Origin: a virus
DNA length: 42,385 bases
IMG/VR virus record: IMGVR_UViG_3300042691_030535
Location: 1 to 42,385 of that record
Reading direction: 5' to 3' (one strand)
Shown here piece after piece: positions 1 to 6,173 of the stretch. Below the pieces are notes generated by a model, which was given only the letters and a program-made list of their open reading frames with translations, did not search any database and was not told where the DNA came from. Every line of letters starts with the position of its first letter. Positions within the stretch are counted from its first letter, which is position 1. Made by a program: the position numbers and the translations under genes.

Positions 1-69
1 GGAGGAATCGTGGCCATTGCCCTCGTCCTGGGAGGCGCCCACCTTGGCCGCAATGACTGCCCCGCCCCC
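1..69. repeat. Terminal direct repeat, left copy (genome is circular)
   Basis: These 69 bases are identical to positions 42317-42385. A coding frame runs unbroken from the right end into the left end, so the repeat is the overlap of a circularly closed or circularly permuted genome, not a separate element. The unique length is 42,316 bp. Confidence 0.95.
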
Positions 70-93
70 AGCGTTGCGAGGGTTGGGCCATGA
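1..93 (+). CDS. C-terminal end of the junction-spanning small membrane protein
   Basis: Position 1 is the first base of a codon of the gene that starts at 42095; its stop is TGA at 91-93. The full product is 104 residues. This segment holds a hydrophobic stretch rich in Ile, Val, Ala, Leu and Gly that looks like one membrane helix, followed by a short Cys/Pro tail. The next gene starts inside the stop (ATG at 90-92), which suggests translational coupling. Function unknown. Confidence 0.75.
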   Translation, partial: GGIVAIALVLGGAHLGRNDCPAPSVARVGP

Positions 94-203
94 TGTTTCT
101 TGATTTTCTATCGATCGTATTTATGTTGCTATTTGCTATTGGCTGCGCCAAAGTAACAGGCCCCATGGTTACCAACCTGGTCCTTCGCGTCTGGGGAGAA
201 TGA
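90..203 (+). CDS. Very small membrane protein (37 aa)
   Basis: The ATG at 90 overlaps the previous stop and the TGA at 201-203 overlaps the next ATG at 200, so the gene is coupled on both sides. The product begins MMFLDFLSIVFMLLF and has one hydrophobic helix over roughly residues 3-20, then a short basic tail ending in RVWGE. Such micro-membrane proteins are common in phage early operons. No family is recognised. The evidence is the perfect start/stop interlocking and the membrane-like composition. Confidence 0.6.
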   Translation: MMFLDFLSIVFMLLFAIGCAKVTGPMVTNLVLRVWGE

Positions 204-439
204 ACCTTTCCGACCATTTCCGATCACTGGCGGCCGACATGGCCGAAGCCCAGCGCCGCGCCGGCAACAACCATGACAGCTCTTGCTGGGAAGAGCTGGA
301 AAACATTCTGGCCCAGTACGAAAAATGCCTCAACGCGCCAACACCCCCCAGGCGCACCATTCAGGCCCCGCTGCCACCTCCTGCCAACACTTACGACCTG
401 GAGCACGCCAGGGCGGTCCGTTGCCAAAAGCTGCCGTGA
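200..439 (+). CDS. Hypothetical protein (79 aa)
   Basis: A soluble, mostly helical protein. The first half is acidic to mixed (MNLSDHFRSLAADMAEAQRR, then a WEELENILAQYEK helix) and the second half is Pro-rich. It overlaps the upstream stop by ATGA and its TGA overlaps the GTG of the next gene (GTGA at 436-439). It sits just before the RHH protein and exonuclease in the early operon. No family recognised. Confidence 0.65.
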   Translation: MNLSDHFRSLAADMAEAQRRAGNNHDSSCWEELENILAQYEKCLNAPTPPRRTIQAPLPPPANTYDLEHARAVRCQKLP

Positions 440-648
440 CGCCGCCACTGATCCGCCCCCAGCGGGCCCAGCGATATGGCAACGCTTCATTGCCGCGCAC
501 AAAAGTCACTATCTCCCTCACCAAAGCGCAATTAATTTTTGTGGAAGAGAAAATGCGCGCGCACAACTTATATCGAGCTGGCGCCATTGCTCGAATCATT
601 GACGAATCACGCGGCATTAAATCGCAAATCAATCAAGAGGAAACATGA
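436..648 (+). CDS. Putative ribbon-helix-helix (CopG/Arc-like) regulator, 70 aa
   Basis: It starts at GTG 436 inside the previous stop; a longer in-frame extension upstream would cover the whole neighbouring gene and is rejected. After a basic N-terminus, the segment TKVTISLTKAQLIFVEEKM gives a beta-strand and first helix, and LYRAGAIARIIDES gives a second helix. This is the pattern of RHH DNA-binding proteins, where the strand inserts into the major groove and the dimer binds short tandem repeats. The operon is preceded by tandem 12-bp repeats (42007-42054), so a link to that operator is possible but inferred. The TGA overlaps the exonuclease ATG. Confidence 0.55.
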   Translation: MTPPLIRPQRAQRYGNASLPRTKVTISLTKAQLIFVEEKMRAHNLYRAGAIARIIDESRGIKSQINQEET

Positions 649-1325
649 AAACAACTCCGATTTATTACCACCACATCGAGCAGGGTAGCGACGAATGGCA
701 CGCGCAGCGCCGGGGAATGATCACGGCATCTGCCATTAGCCGCCTGCTCACCGGCACCGGCAAGCCTGCCAACAACGACACCAGCCGCGCCCAGTTGCTG
801 CAGTTGCTGGCCGAGCGAATCACCGGTGAAAGCGAGCCCAGCTTCTACGGCGACGACATGGCCCGCGGGCATCTGCTGGAACCGCTAGCCCGTGACATCT
901 ACGCCCAGCACCAAGCACCGGTGCAGGAGTGCGGATTTGTCACCTGTGATTTCGACGGCACCGTGATCGGCTACAGCCCCGACGGACTGGTGGGTGATGA
1001 CGGCCTGATTGAGATCAAGAGCCCCCGGCAGAAGAACCACCTTCGGGCGCTGCTCAGTGATGAGGTGCCAGCCGAGTATGTGTCGCAGGTTCAAACGGGC
1101 CTTGCCGTCACTGGTCGCGCCTGGTGCGACTTCATCACTTACGCCCCCGGCCTGCCGCTGTTTATTCACCGCGTCAAGCGTGACGAGCTGGCGATTGCAT
1201 ACCTGATTGTCGCAGCACAGGCCGCTGAAGTTGAACTGCAGCGGCTGATGGGGCTCTACACCACGGCCGCTGCCAAGTTCCCGGCCACCGAACCCATCCA
1301 ACCCGAGCAGGAGATCATCTTTTGA
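645..1325 (+). CDS. YqaJ-type viral recombinase / lambda-exonuclease-like nuclease
   Basis: A 226-residue protein of the YqaJ (PD-(D/E)XK) nuclease family, whose members resect double-stranded DNA ends 5' to 3' for single-strand annealing recombination. The N-terminus has the family signature (GSDEWHAQRRGMITAS, residues 14-29). Glu79 lies in the GHLLEPLA helix. The catalytic core is SPDG (Asp113) followed by LIEIKSP (Glu123, Lys125), and the trailing motif is YVSQVQTGL (145-153). The ATG overlaps the upstream stop, and the next gene begins inside its TGA. The neighbours (unknown DNA-metabolism protein, SSB) fit a phage recombination cassette. Length is normal for the family. Confidence 0.9.
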   Translation: MKTTPIYYHHIEQGSDEWHAQRRGMITASAISRLLTGTGKPANNDTSRAQLLQLLAERITGESEPSFYGDDMARGHLLEPLARDIYAQHQAPVQECGFVTCDFDGTVIGYSPDGLVGDDGLIEIKSPRQKNHLRALLSDEVPAEYVSQVQTGLAVTGRAWCDFITYAPGLPLFIHRVKRDELAIAYLIVAAQAAEVELQRLMGLYTTAAAKFPATEPIQPEQEIIF

Positions 1326-2200
1326 TGGACATCACATCCACCCTGGAGGCGAAATCCTCACAGCTCAACACCGACGACTTGATTGCCGGCGCCCGCACTA
1401 TCACCATCACCAAGGTGTCTGCCGGCAGCACGGATCAACCGGTTGCCGTCAGCTTCGAAGGTGACGGCGGCAAGCCTTGGTATCCGTGTAAATCCATGCG
1501 CCGGGTGCTGGTCGCCGCCTGGGGGGCTGATGCTACGCAGTATGTGGGCCGGCGGGTGACGTTGTTTCGTGATCCCAGCGTGATCTACGGCGGCATTGCA
1601 GTAGGCGGGATCAGGATTTCGCACCTGTCGCACTTGGATGGCCCGCTGTCGATCGCGCTGACCGTGACCAGGCAAAAGCGGGCTCCGTACAAGGTGCAGC
1701 CGTTGCCTGCTGCTCCGGTCACCCCGGCGCCAGCGGCAGCGCCACCCACCGAAGACCTGGTGGCCAAAGCCCGTGCCGCCTGCCGCCGTTCCGGCCTGAC
1801 TGAAGTGGGTATTGCTGCCTTTGTTCTGGAGTACAGCCAGGGCAACACCAGCGACCTGAAGGACGCGCCACCTGATGTGCTGACCAAGATCGCCAGACAG
1901 GGCATCAGCCCTCAGGCCGTCGAGAAATTCAATGCAGTGCCTGCCGCTGCCGAACCCGACCCCGCAGCGGCATCCCAGCCAGTCCCGATCGACGCCCTGG
2001 CCACCACCAGCAGCCCGGAACCCGTCGAACCGGGCACGGTTGAACGCCTGCCCCAGGGGCGAACCGTTATCGCTGCTGACCCCCAGCCAGGGCCTGCGCC
2101 TGCCCCCGCAGCCGCCCGCCGGGTAGTACCCCAAGCCCGCCGGCCTGCTCCTGCCGCACCCCCAGCAGCCGAGGCCCCCATCCCTGGCCTTGTTGACTGA
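1325..2200 (+). CDS. Conserved phage protein between exonuclease and SSB (291 aa), possible recombination partner
   Basis: ATG at 1325 overlaps the exonuclease TGA (TGATG); a TTG three bases earlier is also possible. Residues 1 to about 115 form a well-ordered domain with distinctive segments such as GGKPWYPCKSMRRVL, YVGRRVTLFRDP and GGIRISHLSHL. I recall this domain as common in phages, usually annotated as hypothetical. The rest is an Ala/Pro-rich low-complexity tail with one helical island. Its place between a YqaJ exonuclease and SSB suggests a DNA-binding or annealing role, which is inference; no RecT or Erf motif is visible. Confidence 0.7.
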   Translation: MDITSTLEAKSSQLNTDDLIAGARTITITKVSAGSTDQPVAVSFEGDGGKPWYPCKSMRRVLVAAWGADATQYVGRRVTLFRDPSVIYGGIAVGGIRISHLSHLDGPLSIALTVTRQKRAPYKVQPLPAAPVTPAPAAAPPTEDLVAKARAACRRSGLTEVGIAAFVLEYSQGNTSDLKDAPPDVLTKIARQGISPQAVEKFNAVPAAAEPDPAAASQPVPIDALATTSSPEPVEPGTVERLPQGRTVIAADPQPGPAPAPAAARRVVPQARRPAPAAPPAAEAPIPGLVD

Positions 2201-2238
2201 TCGCCCCATCCCGTCCCATCCCATCAAATCCCCTTCCC

Positions 2239-2700
2239 ATGACCGACCTCCTTGCCCAGCTCATCGAATGCAATCAGTGGCGATTTATCGGCCGCCTGGC
2301 TGCTGATCCTGAGATGAAGTATTTCGAATCTGGCGCCAGTGTTTGTAACGCTCGGTTGCTGGTAAACCGCCCCGGCCAAAAACGCGACGACGGGCAGCAG
2401 CCCTATGGATTCAAACTGAAATTGTGGAACGACAAGGCCCAGTCCTTCGCTGATGTTGCCCGCAAGGGTGACCTGGTGAATGTTCACGGCCGAGTAGAAA
2501 CCGAAACCTGGACCGATCGCGACGGCGAAGAACGGCGTGGCGTGGTGGTCAACGTCGAGGCGTTTGAGGTGATGGCCAAGCCGGGCCAGGGGCAGCAGGC
2601 TGCACCGGCAGCAGCCCGCCCCGCTGCTCCAGCAGCAGCGTCGACATGGGGCACAGCGCCCCTGGGTAGCCAGCCAGAAGACGATGAGATCCCTTTCTGA
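2239..2700 (+). CDS. ssb: Single-stranded DNA-binding protein
   Basis: A 153-residue protein with an SSB-type OB fold in residues 10 to about 112. Family-typical segments include FIGRLAADPEMKYFESG, VCNARLLVNR, FKLKLWNDKAQ and GDLVNVHGRVETETWTDRDG. An Ala/Pro/Gln linker follows, then the acidic C-terminal tip EDDEIPF that recruits repair and replication partners in bacterial SSBs. It would coat ssDNA during replication and exonuclease-driven recombination. It follows the 291-aa gene after a short 38-base gap, and the next gene starts within its TGA. Confidence 0.92.
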   Translation: MTDLLAQLIECNQWRFIGRLAADPEMKYFESGASVCNARLLVNRPGQKRDDGQQPYGFKLKLWNDKAQSFADVARKGDLVNVHGRVETETWTDRDGEERRGVVVNVEAFEVMAKPGQGQQAAPAAARPAAPAAASTWGTAPLGSQPEDDEIPF

Positions 2701-3389
2701 TGACCGCCCCCGATCGAATCACAATTACTCACCAGAGGCCCATGACCACCCCAACCTTTCGAGCCGCCATGACCAGTGACGACATTCCTTTGGGCCCCTT
2801 CTCGGAGGATGACCTTCGGCAGCAATGGAACGCCCGGGCGGACGAATTTAACCAGTGGGATTCGTTGGATACATCTGAACAACTGGCATGGGCGCAGGCC
2901 CGCGCCGCCGCCGCTGTCGCCCTAAAGGCTGAGCCGGAGGGGGAGGGGCCGATCCTTCAATGGACCGAAAACATGCCGCCCAGTGAGGGGTGTCGGTACG
3001 ACCACTGCACTGCTGAAACGCCATTCGGTCGATTCCTTATTTCATGGAAAGGCTGGAAGCAATTTCACAGCCCAACCGTTGATGAAACGCCCTGGGGAGA
3101 TTGGTTCGGGGCGTTCAATTCCGTAGACGATGCCAAGGCTGCGTGCCAACAGGGAATGAACGAGCGCCTTTCCCGCTGGGGCCGCCCCACCACCCCACCA
3201 CCCCTGCCCCCCAACTTCATCGACCCCGACCACACCGGCCAGGACCGGGAGCTGTTGGAGGTTTTTTACCGGGCCTGCAATGCCGAGGGCGGGACCGCTG
3301 ATGAGATCCACCTGAGAGGCATCAAGGCGGTGCTGGCTGCTTGCTCTGCCGCCCCCCCAGCGCCCCAGGCTGGGGAGGGGGAGGCGTGA
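2700..3389 (+). CDS. Hypothetical protein (229 aa, or 215 aa from ATG 2742)
   Basis: The ATG at 2700 overlaps the SSB stop. A second in-frame ATG at 2742 has AGAGG just upstream, so either start may be used. The middle holds an aromatic-rich segment (GRFLISWKGWKQFHSP, then WGDWFGAFNSVDDAKAACQ) resembling small phage domains of unknown role. A Pro-rich linker and a short C-terminal helical part follow. The end of the gene carries a GC-rich hairpin next to the following start. Confidence 0.7.
   Translation: MTAPDRITITHQRPMTTPTFRAAMTSDDIPLGPFSEDDLRQQWNARADEFNQWDSLDTSEQLAWAQARAAAAVALKAEPEGEGPILQWTENMPPSEGCRYDHCTAETPFGRFLISWKGWKQFHSPTVDETPWGDWFGAFNSVDDAKAACQQGMNERLSRWGRPTTPPPLPPNFIDPDHTGQDRELLEVFYRACNAEGGTADEIHLRGIKAVLAACSAAPPAPQAGEGEA
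3363..3384 (+). promoter_or_regulatory. GC-rich hairpin beside the ribosome-binding site of the gene at 3386
   Basis: CCCCAG (3363-3368) pairs with CTGGGG (3370-3375) across one base, and the purine-rich Shine-Dalgarno GGGGGAGG follows at 3377-3384. An upstream C-run could pair with the SD itself. It may tune coupling of the GTG-started gene to translation of the upstream gene. Confidence 0.35.
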
Positions 3390-3574
3390 AAACCAAAGAA
3401 CAAAAACTCAGGGCCGTAAGGAAAGCCGCCTTAGAGTTTATGGAACGCAGCGAATTGCTGCTTGCGTACTGGGAAGCAAGCGGTTGTTCAGTGTCTGGCA
3501 GCGCTCCGTCTGGCGCTGTTCGCCGTGCGTCCATGGAGCTGACCAGACTTCTCTCTGAATACAGGAAACCATGA
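3386..3574 (+). CDS. Hypothetical protein (62 aa), GTG start
   Basis: GTG at 3386 overlaps the upstream TGA (GTGA), with a strong GGGGGAGG ribosome site two bases away. The product is basic and helical (VKTKEQKLRAVRKAALEFME, then RRASMELTRLLSEYRKP). No family is recognised. The ATG of the next gene overlaps its TGA. Confidence 0.6.
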   Translation: MKTKEQKLRAVRKAALEFMERSELLLAYWEASGCSVSGSAPSGAVRRASMELTRLLSEYRKP

Positions 3575-3843
3575 CCACCCTCTGCTTCCAGGCCCGCCCC
3601 CGCGAGGGGGAAGATTACGTCGGCTACGTGTTCGCGGCGTCCAGAGGCAAGGCACGGGCCCTGGCGATGCAGGCCGAACCGGCATCGGAATGGCCTTACC
3701 TGCCGGGAGACTTCACGCTCTGGGCCCTGCGCCGCCGTCCCACCATGGATGGACGGGCCCCGGTTGGCGCCGCCTGGTGGTCGCCGGAGGACGTGCCGCA
3801 GGATGCCGGGGTTGCAGTGGCTGATTTGTGGACCAATGAATAA
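3571..3843 (+). CDS. Hypothetical protein (90 aa)
   Basis: Starts with ATGA overlap on the previous gene. The sequence contains EDYVGYVFAASRGKARALAM near the N-terminus and a Trp/Pro-rich C-terminal half (WWSPEDVP). It looks like a small, compact alpha/beta domain found in phage accessory operons; no function is known to me. The last gene before a 57-base gap holding a leader peptide. Confidence 0.6.
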   Translation: MTTLCFQARPREGEDYVGYVFAASRGKARALAMQAEPASEWPYLPGDFTLWALRRRPTMDGRAPVGAAWWSPEDVPQDAGVAVADLWTNE

Positions 3844-3859
3844 CCCAACACCCAACATC

Positions 3860-3904
3860 ATGACCCTTTTCCAGATCATTAAAAAACACGCTAAACCGCT
3901 ATGA
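3860..3904 (+). CDS. Possible leader peptide (14 aa) coupled to the ASCH gene
   Basis: ATG at 3860 opens a 14-codon frame, MTLFQIIKKHAKPL, whose TGA (3902-3904) overlaps the ASCH ATG at 3901 in the same ATGA arrangement used by real gene pairs here. It fills almost the whole gap between the two flanking genes. It may only deliver ribosomes to the downstream start, or act as a short regulatory peptide. Too short to prove by sequence. Confidence 0.35.
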   Translation: MTLFQIIKKHAKPL

Positions 3905-4296
3905 CTCTCGCTCTCAGCATCCGTCAACCTTGGGCCAGCTTGATCTTGTTGGCTGGCAAAGACATCGAAAACCGCACATGGGAGACCAGAGTGCGGGGGC
4001 CAATTCTAATTCATGCGGTTAAAGGTATGACAAGAAGGGAATACATAGAAGCTATGGCTTTTGCCGGTTTTGCGACTTGCATCCTTGATCCAGTCAGGCT
4101 CGATGATCTTGAGCCAGGCCGCCTACCTCGCGGCGGCATCATTGGCAGCGTAAATCTCGTGGATTGTGTTTATCAATCTGATTCGCCATGGTTTCAAGGT
4201 CCTTATGGGTTTGCTCTGCGCGACCCAAAGCCGCTGCCATTCACTCCGGTCAGGGGGCAGCTTGGATTTTTTGATGTGCCCGAGGTGCAACCATGA
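3901..4296 (+). CDS. ASCH-domain protein
   Basis: A 131-residue protein with the ASCH (PUA-like beta-barrel) fold over nearly its full length. The N-terminal signature is ALSIRQPWASLILLAGKDIE followed by NRTWETRVRGPILIHA. The C-terminal part has GGIIGSVNLVDCV and PYGFALRDPKPLPF, then VRGQLGFFDV. ASCH proteins bind RNA or modified nucleosides, and some (YqfB) hydrolyse N4-acetylcytidine. The phage role is unknown, and RNA processing or translation control is plausible. It is coupled to the upstream leader peptide and the downstream gene. Confidence 0.85.
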   Translation: MTLALSIRQPWASLILLAGKDIENRTWETRVRGPILIHAVKGMTRREYIEAMAFAGFATCILDPVRLDDLEPGRLPRGGIIGSVNLVDCVYQSDSPWFQGPYGFALRDPKPLPFTPVRGQLGFFDVPEVQP

Positions 4297-4721
4297 CCCC
4301 AACCCTTCACACCCTCATCAACCTGCTCAACCCCTGGCGGACGATCCGCCGGCTGGAGGCGGAGAATCAGAGGCTTGATGCTCAGGCCGCCACGCTCCAT
4401 TCGCTACTAAAAACCGCCCTGGCAAAAAATGCCGCCTACGAGCGGTCCCGTCTTCGCCACTGCCGCGCCCATGGCCAGCAGCCACCCAACGCCTGGGGGT
4501 GTCCTGAGTGCGTGCGTGAACTGCGCCGGGATCTTGACGATGCTCAGGAGCAACTGGCGACGGCGCAACAGGCGCTGCGGAGACTGGAGCGCTGGGGCGC
4601 TTTTCGTGGCGTCCTGCCTGATGTGAATGCGTGGACCCAATCCGGCATGACCGGCCCCCTGCCGCCGTTGCCGGAGCATCTGGCGACGTGGGAGCAACCC
4701 GACGCGGGGGAGGGGCTGTGA
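4293..4721 (+). CDS. Coiled-coil protein with a Cys/His cluster (142 aa)
   Basis: After an N-terminal hydrophobic patch, residues about 18-48 form a coiled coil (IRRLEAENQRLDAQAATLHS). A putative zinc-binding knuckle follows: RLRHCRAHGQQPPNAWGCPE then C, giving Cys, His and a CPEC pair. A second helical segment (ELRRDLDDAQEQLATAQQAL) comes next. The architecture of coiled coils flanking a Cys knuckle is frequent in small phage proteins. Overlaps both neighbours by ATGA/GTGA. Confidence 0.65.
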   Translation: MTPTLHTLINLLNPWRTIRRLEAENQRLDAQAATLHSLLKTALAKNAAYERSRLRHCRAHGQQPPNAWGCPECVRELRRDLDDAQEQLATAQQALRRLERWGAFRGVLPDVNAWTQSGMTGPLPPLPEHLATWEQPDAGEGL

Positions 4722-5059
4722 TCGAACACGATCCCACGGGCCGCAGCCAGCACGAACCCGGCGCAAAGCTGGACGCCATGAAGCCGCGCCCCGCCCTAGT
4801 GCTCGGCAGCTTCAGCCGGGCCCTAACGGCCGTCACCCACGTCGGCACCTACGGGGCAATCAAGTACACCCCCAACGGTTGGCGCACCGTTCCCGATGGT
4901 GTGGAGCGGTACTCCGAGGCGATGATGCGCCACTGGCTGGATGAATGCCAGGGAATTGAATGCGACGCGGACAGCAACATGCTGCACGCTGCGCACCTGG
5001 CATGGAATGCCCTGGCACGATTGGAATTGATGTTGCTGGAAATGGAGGAAGGGGCATGA
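4718..5059 (+). CDS. DUF5664-family, dATP/dGTP diphosphohydrolase-like protein
   Basis: The GTG at 4718 overlaps the upstream TGA and has AGGGG seven bases upstream. The 113-residue product carries the family's core: EPGAKLDAMKPRPALVL, the AITHV/GTYGAIKY region, GWRTVPDGVERYSEAMMRHW and LHAAHLAWNALARLELML. This all-alpha MazG-like family is annotated as dATP/dGTP diphosphohydrolase in phages, including those that swap adenine for 2-aminoadenine. No PurZ or DatZ partner is visible here, so dNTP-pool control is the safer reading. Activity is inferred from family. Confidence 0.75.
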   Translation: MIEHDPTGRSQHEPGAKLDAMKPRPALVLGSFSRALTAVTHVGTYGAIKYTPNGWRTVPDGVERYSEAMMRHWLDECQGIECDADSNMLHAAHLAWNALARLELMLLEMEEGA

Positions 5060-5337
5060 CCGACCTTCTACGCACCACCCTCGCCCACCGAGGCACGTTT
5101 GCTCCTGACACCCTGCTGGACTGCCTGGCCCTGGCTGCAGAGCTGGAACCGCGCATCGTCCAAGACAATGGGGCCCGTCTGGTCACCCTGGCGGAACTGC
5201 TGGCCTGCTGGCGGTGCCGCTCAGAATATGGGGCGCTCCGCCGCATGGCCTCGCTGCAGGTTGCCCAGCTAGTGGATTGCACCTACCACTCCGGCCGCAA
5301 CGCCTGGTGGGAAGTGCATCGCGTGGGGCCGGCATGA
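5056..5337 (+). CDS. Small winged-helix-like protein (93 aa), paralogue of the next gene
   Basis: Coupled by ATGA to the diphosphohydrolase gene. The C-terminal half reads LVTLAELLACWRCRSEYGAL, then a helix and wing ending WWEVHRVGPA. It lines up with the next protein (LLTTAELQARWSCTQSAVSR ... YWEIKRVGPVV), so the two are tandem paralogues. Compared with the paralogue, the recognition-helix region has diverged. Likely a DNA-binding or regulatory protein. Confidence 0.6.
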   Translation: MTDLLRTTLAHRGTFAPDTLLDCLALAAELEPRIVQDNGARLVTLAELLACWRCRSEYGALRRMASLQVAQLVDCTYHSGRNAWWEVHRVGPA

Positions 5338-5639
5338 CCTCAACCTCAGGCCTTGGTGACCGCGCCGACCTGGCGCACGCCCTTCTGCTTCGGCGCGCCT
5401 GGGTGCCTGATGGAGCTCTGCTTGATTGCCTGGAGCTGGCCGACTGGCTGGGGCCAGGCATCCGGGCCGGCTCGACCCCGCTGCTAACCACGGCAGAACT
5501 GCAGGCCCGTTGGAGCTGCACCCAATCCGCAGTCAGCCGCCGCATTTCCGCGCTGATGAAACACGGATTGGTCGAGGCCAAGCTGCAAGCTGGCCCTGGC
5601 GCCTACTGGGAGATCAAGCGAGTGGGGCCGGTGGTGTGA
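5334..5639 (+). CDS. Winged helix-turn-helix protein (101 aa)
   Basis: Residues about 46-98 form a MarR-like winged helix: TAELQARWSCTQSAVSRRIS is helix-turn-helix, LMKHGLVEAK begins the wing, and YWEIKRVGPVV is the last strand. The N-terminal half (ADLAHALLLRRAWVPDGALL) repeats a motif also seen in the upstream gene. It probably regulates phage transcription. It is the last gene of the plus-strand early operon; its stop lies two bases from the convergent stop of the NblA-like gene. Confidence 0.65.
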   Translation: MTSTSGLGDRADLAHALLLRRAWVPDGALLDCLELADWLGPGIRAGSTPLLTTAELQARWSCTQSAVSRRISALMKHGLVEAKLQAGPGAYWEIKRVGPVV

Positions 5640-5641
5640 CC

Positions 5642-5911
5642 CTACCCCAATCCCCCCAGCACCCCTGCCGTCCAACCCTGAGGCATCGGCCCCGGCTCTG
5701 GATCCCGTACCGCCTCCCTGGCCTCAAGCTCGGAAATGTGGCGGATCGCCTGGCTGATGACGGCCGCTTTGTTTACCACTTGATTCAGAAGAATGTCCGC
5801 CTGCCCCAATAGCTCATCACGACTCATGGTTTGCAACAATTCCCTCATGCGCCGTAGGTCCGACTCGGCATCTACGCTGAGCTGTGGAATCATCCAGGGC
5901 TGTGGTGCCAT
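5642..5911 (-). CDS. NblA-like protein (phycobilisome degradation adaptor family)
   Basis: An 89-residue protein. Residues 9 to about 62 align without gaps to the NblA pattern as I remember it: IPQLSVDAESDLRRMRELLQ followed by TMSRDELLGQADILLNQVV and an AVISQAIRHIS helix. NblA proteins share LS[VI]xxxxxL early, an MSRE/D turn between two long helices, and a basic end. NblA guides the host Clp protease to phycobilisomes, and several cyanophages carry it. A Pro/Gly-rich tail of about 25 residues is extra compared with usual 55-65 aa NblAs. The gene is alone on the minus strand between plus genes. Its ATG shares bases with the divergent ATG at 5910. An unrelated helical-hairpin protein cannot be excluded. 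Confidence 0.6.
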   Translation of the reverse strand: MAPQPWMIPQLSVDAESDLRRMRELLQTMSRDELLGQADILLNQVVNKAAVISQAIRHISELEAREAVRDPEPGPMPQGWTAGVLGGLG

Positions 5912-6173
5912 GACGTGCGAGCCTCAGCTGCGGGTTGGAACCGATGCTAGGGGCATCCCCTGCCATGAGGTCGTCATTGATGGCACCCTCCATCAAGACC
6001 CCCGCCCTGGGCCGCTGTGGGAGTTGATCCACCGTCACCGCGCCCAACAACCCACCACCCACCTGATCGCCGCCTGGGCCCATCTGCCGCACATCGAGGG
6101 GCTGTGCGACTGCTCCGGCGCCATGGGCTGCAATCGCTGCATAGACGCCCCTACCGAACCGGATCCGCAATGA
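5910..6173 (+). CDS. Small Cys-motif protein (87 aa)
   Basis: ATG at 5910 shares the tetramer CATG with the opposite ATG of the NblA-like gene. The product contains GIPCHEVVIDGTLHQDPRPG, a helix HLIAAWAHLPHIEG and a C-terminal Cys cluster CDCSGAMGCNRC that could bind a metal. An in-frame extension upstream to 5793 would lie antisense in the NblA-like gene and is rejected. The last 23 bases overlap the convergent peptidase gene. Function unknown. Confidence 0.55.
   Translation: MTCEPQLRVGTDARGIPCHEVVIDGTLHQDPRPGPLWELIHRHRAQQPTTHLIAAWAHLPHIEGLCDCSGAMGCNRCIDAPTEPDPQ

Noticed and set aside
1358-2227. 289-codon minus-strand frame
   Set aside because: Antisense to the 291-aa conserved gene and its Ala/Pro-rich tail.
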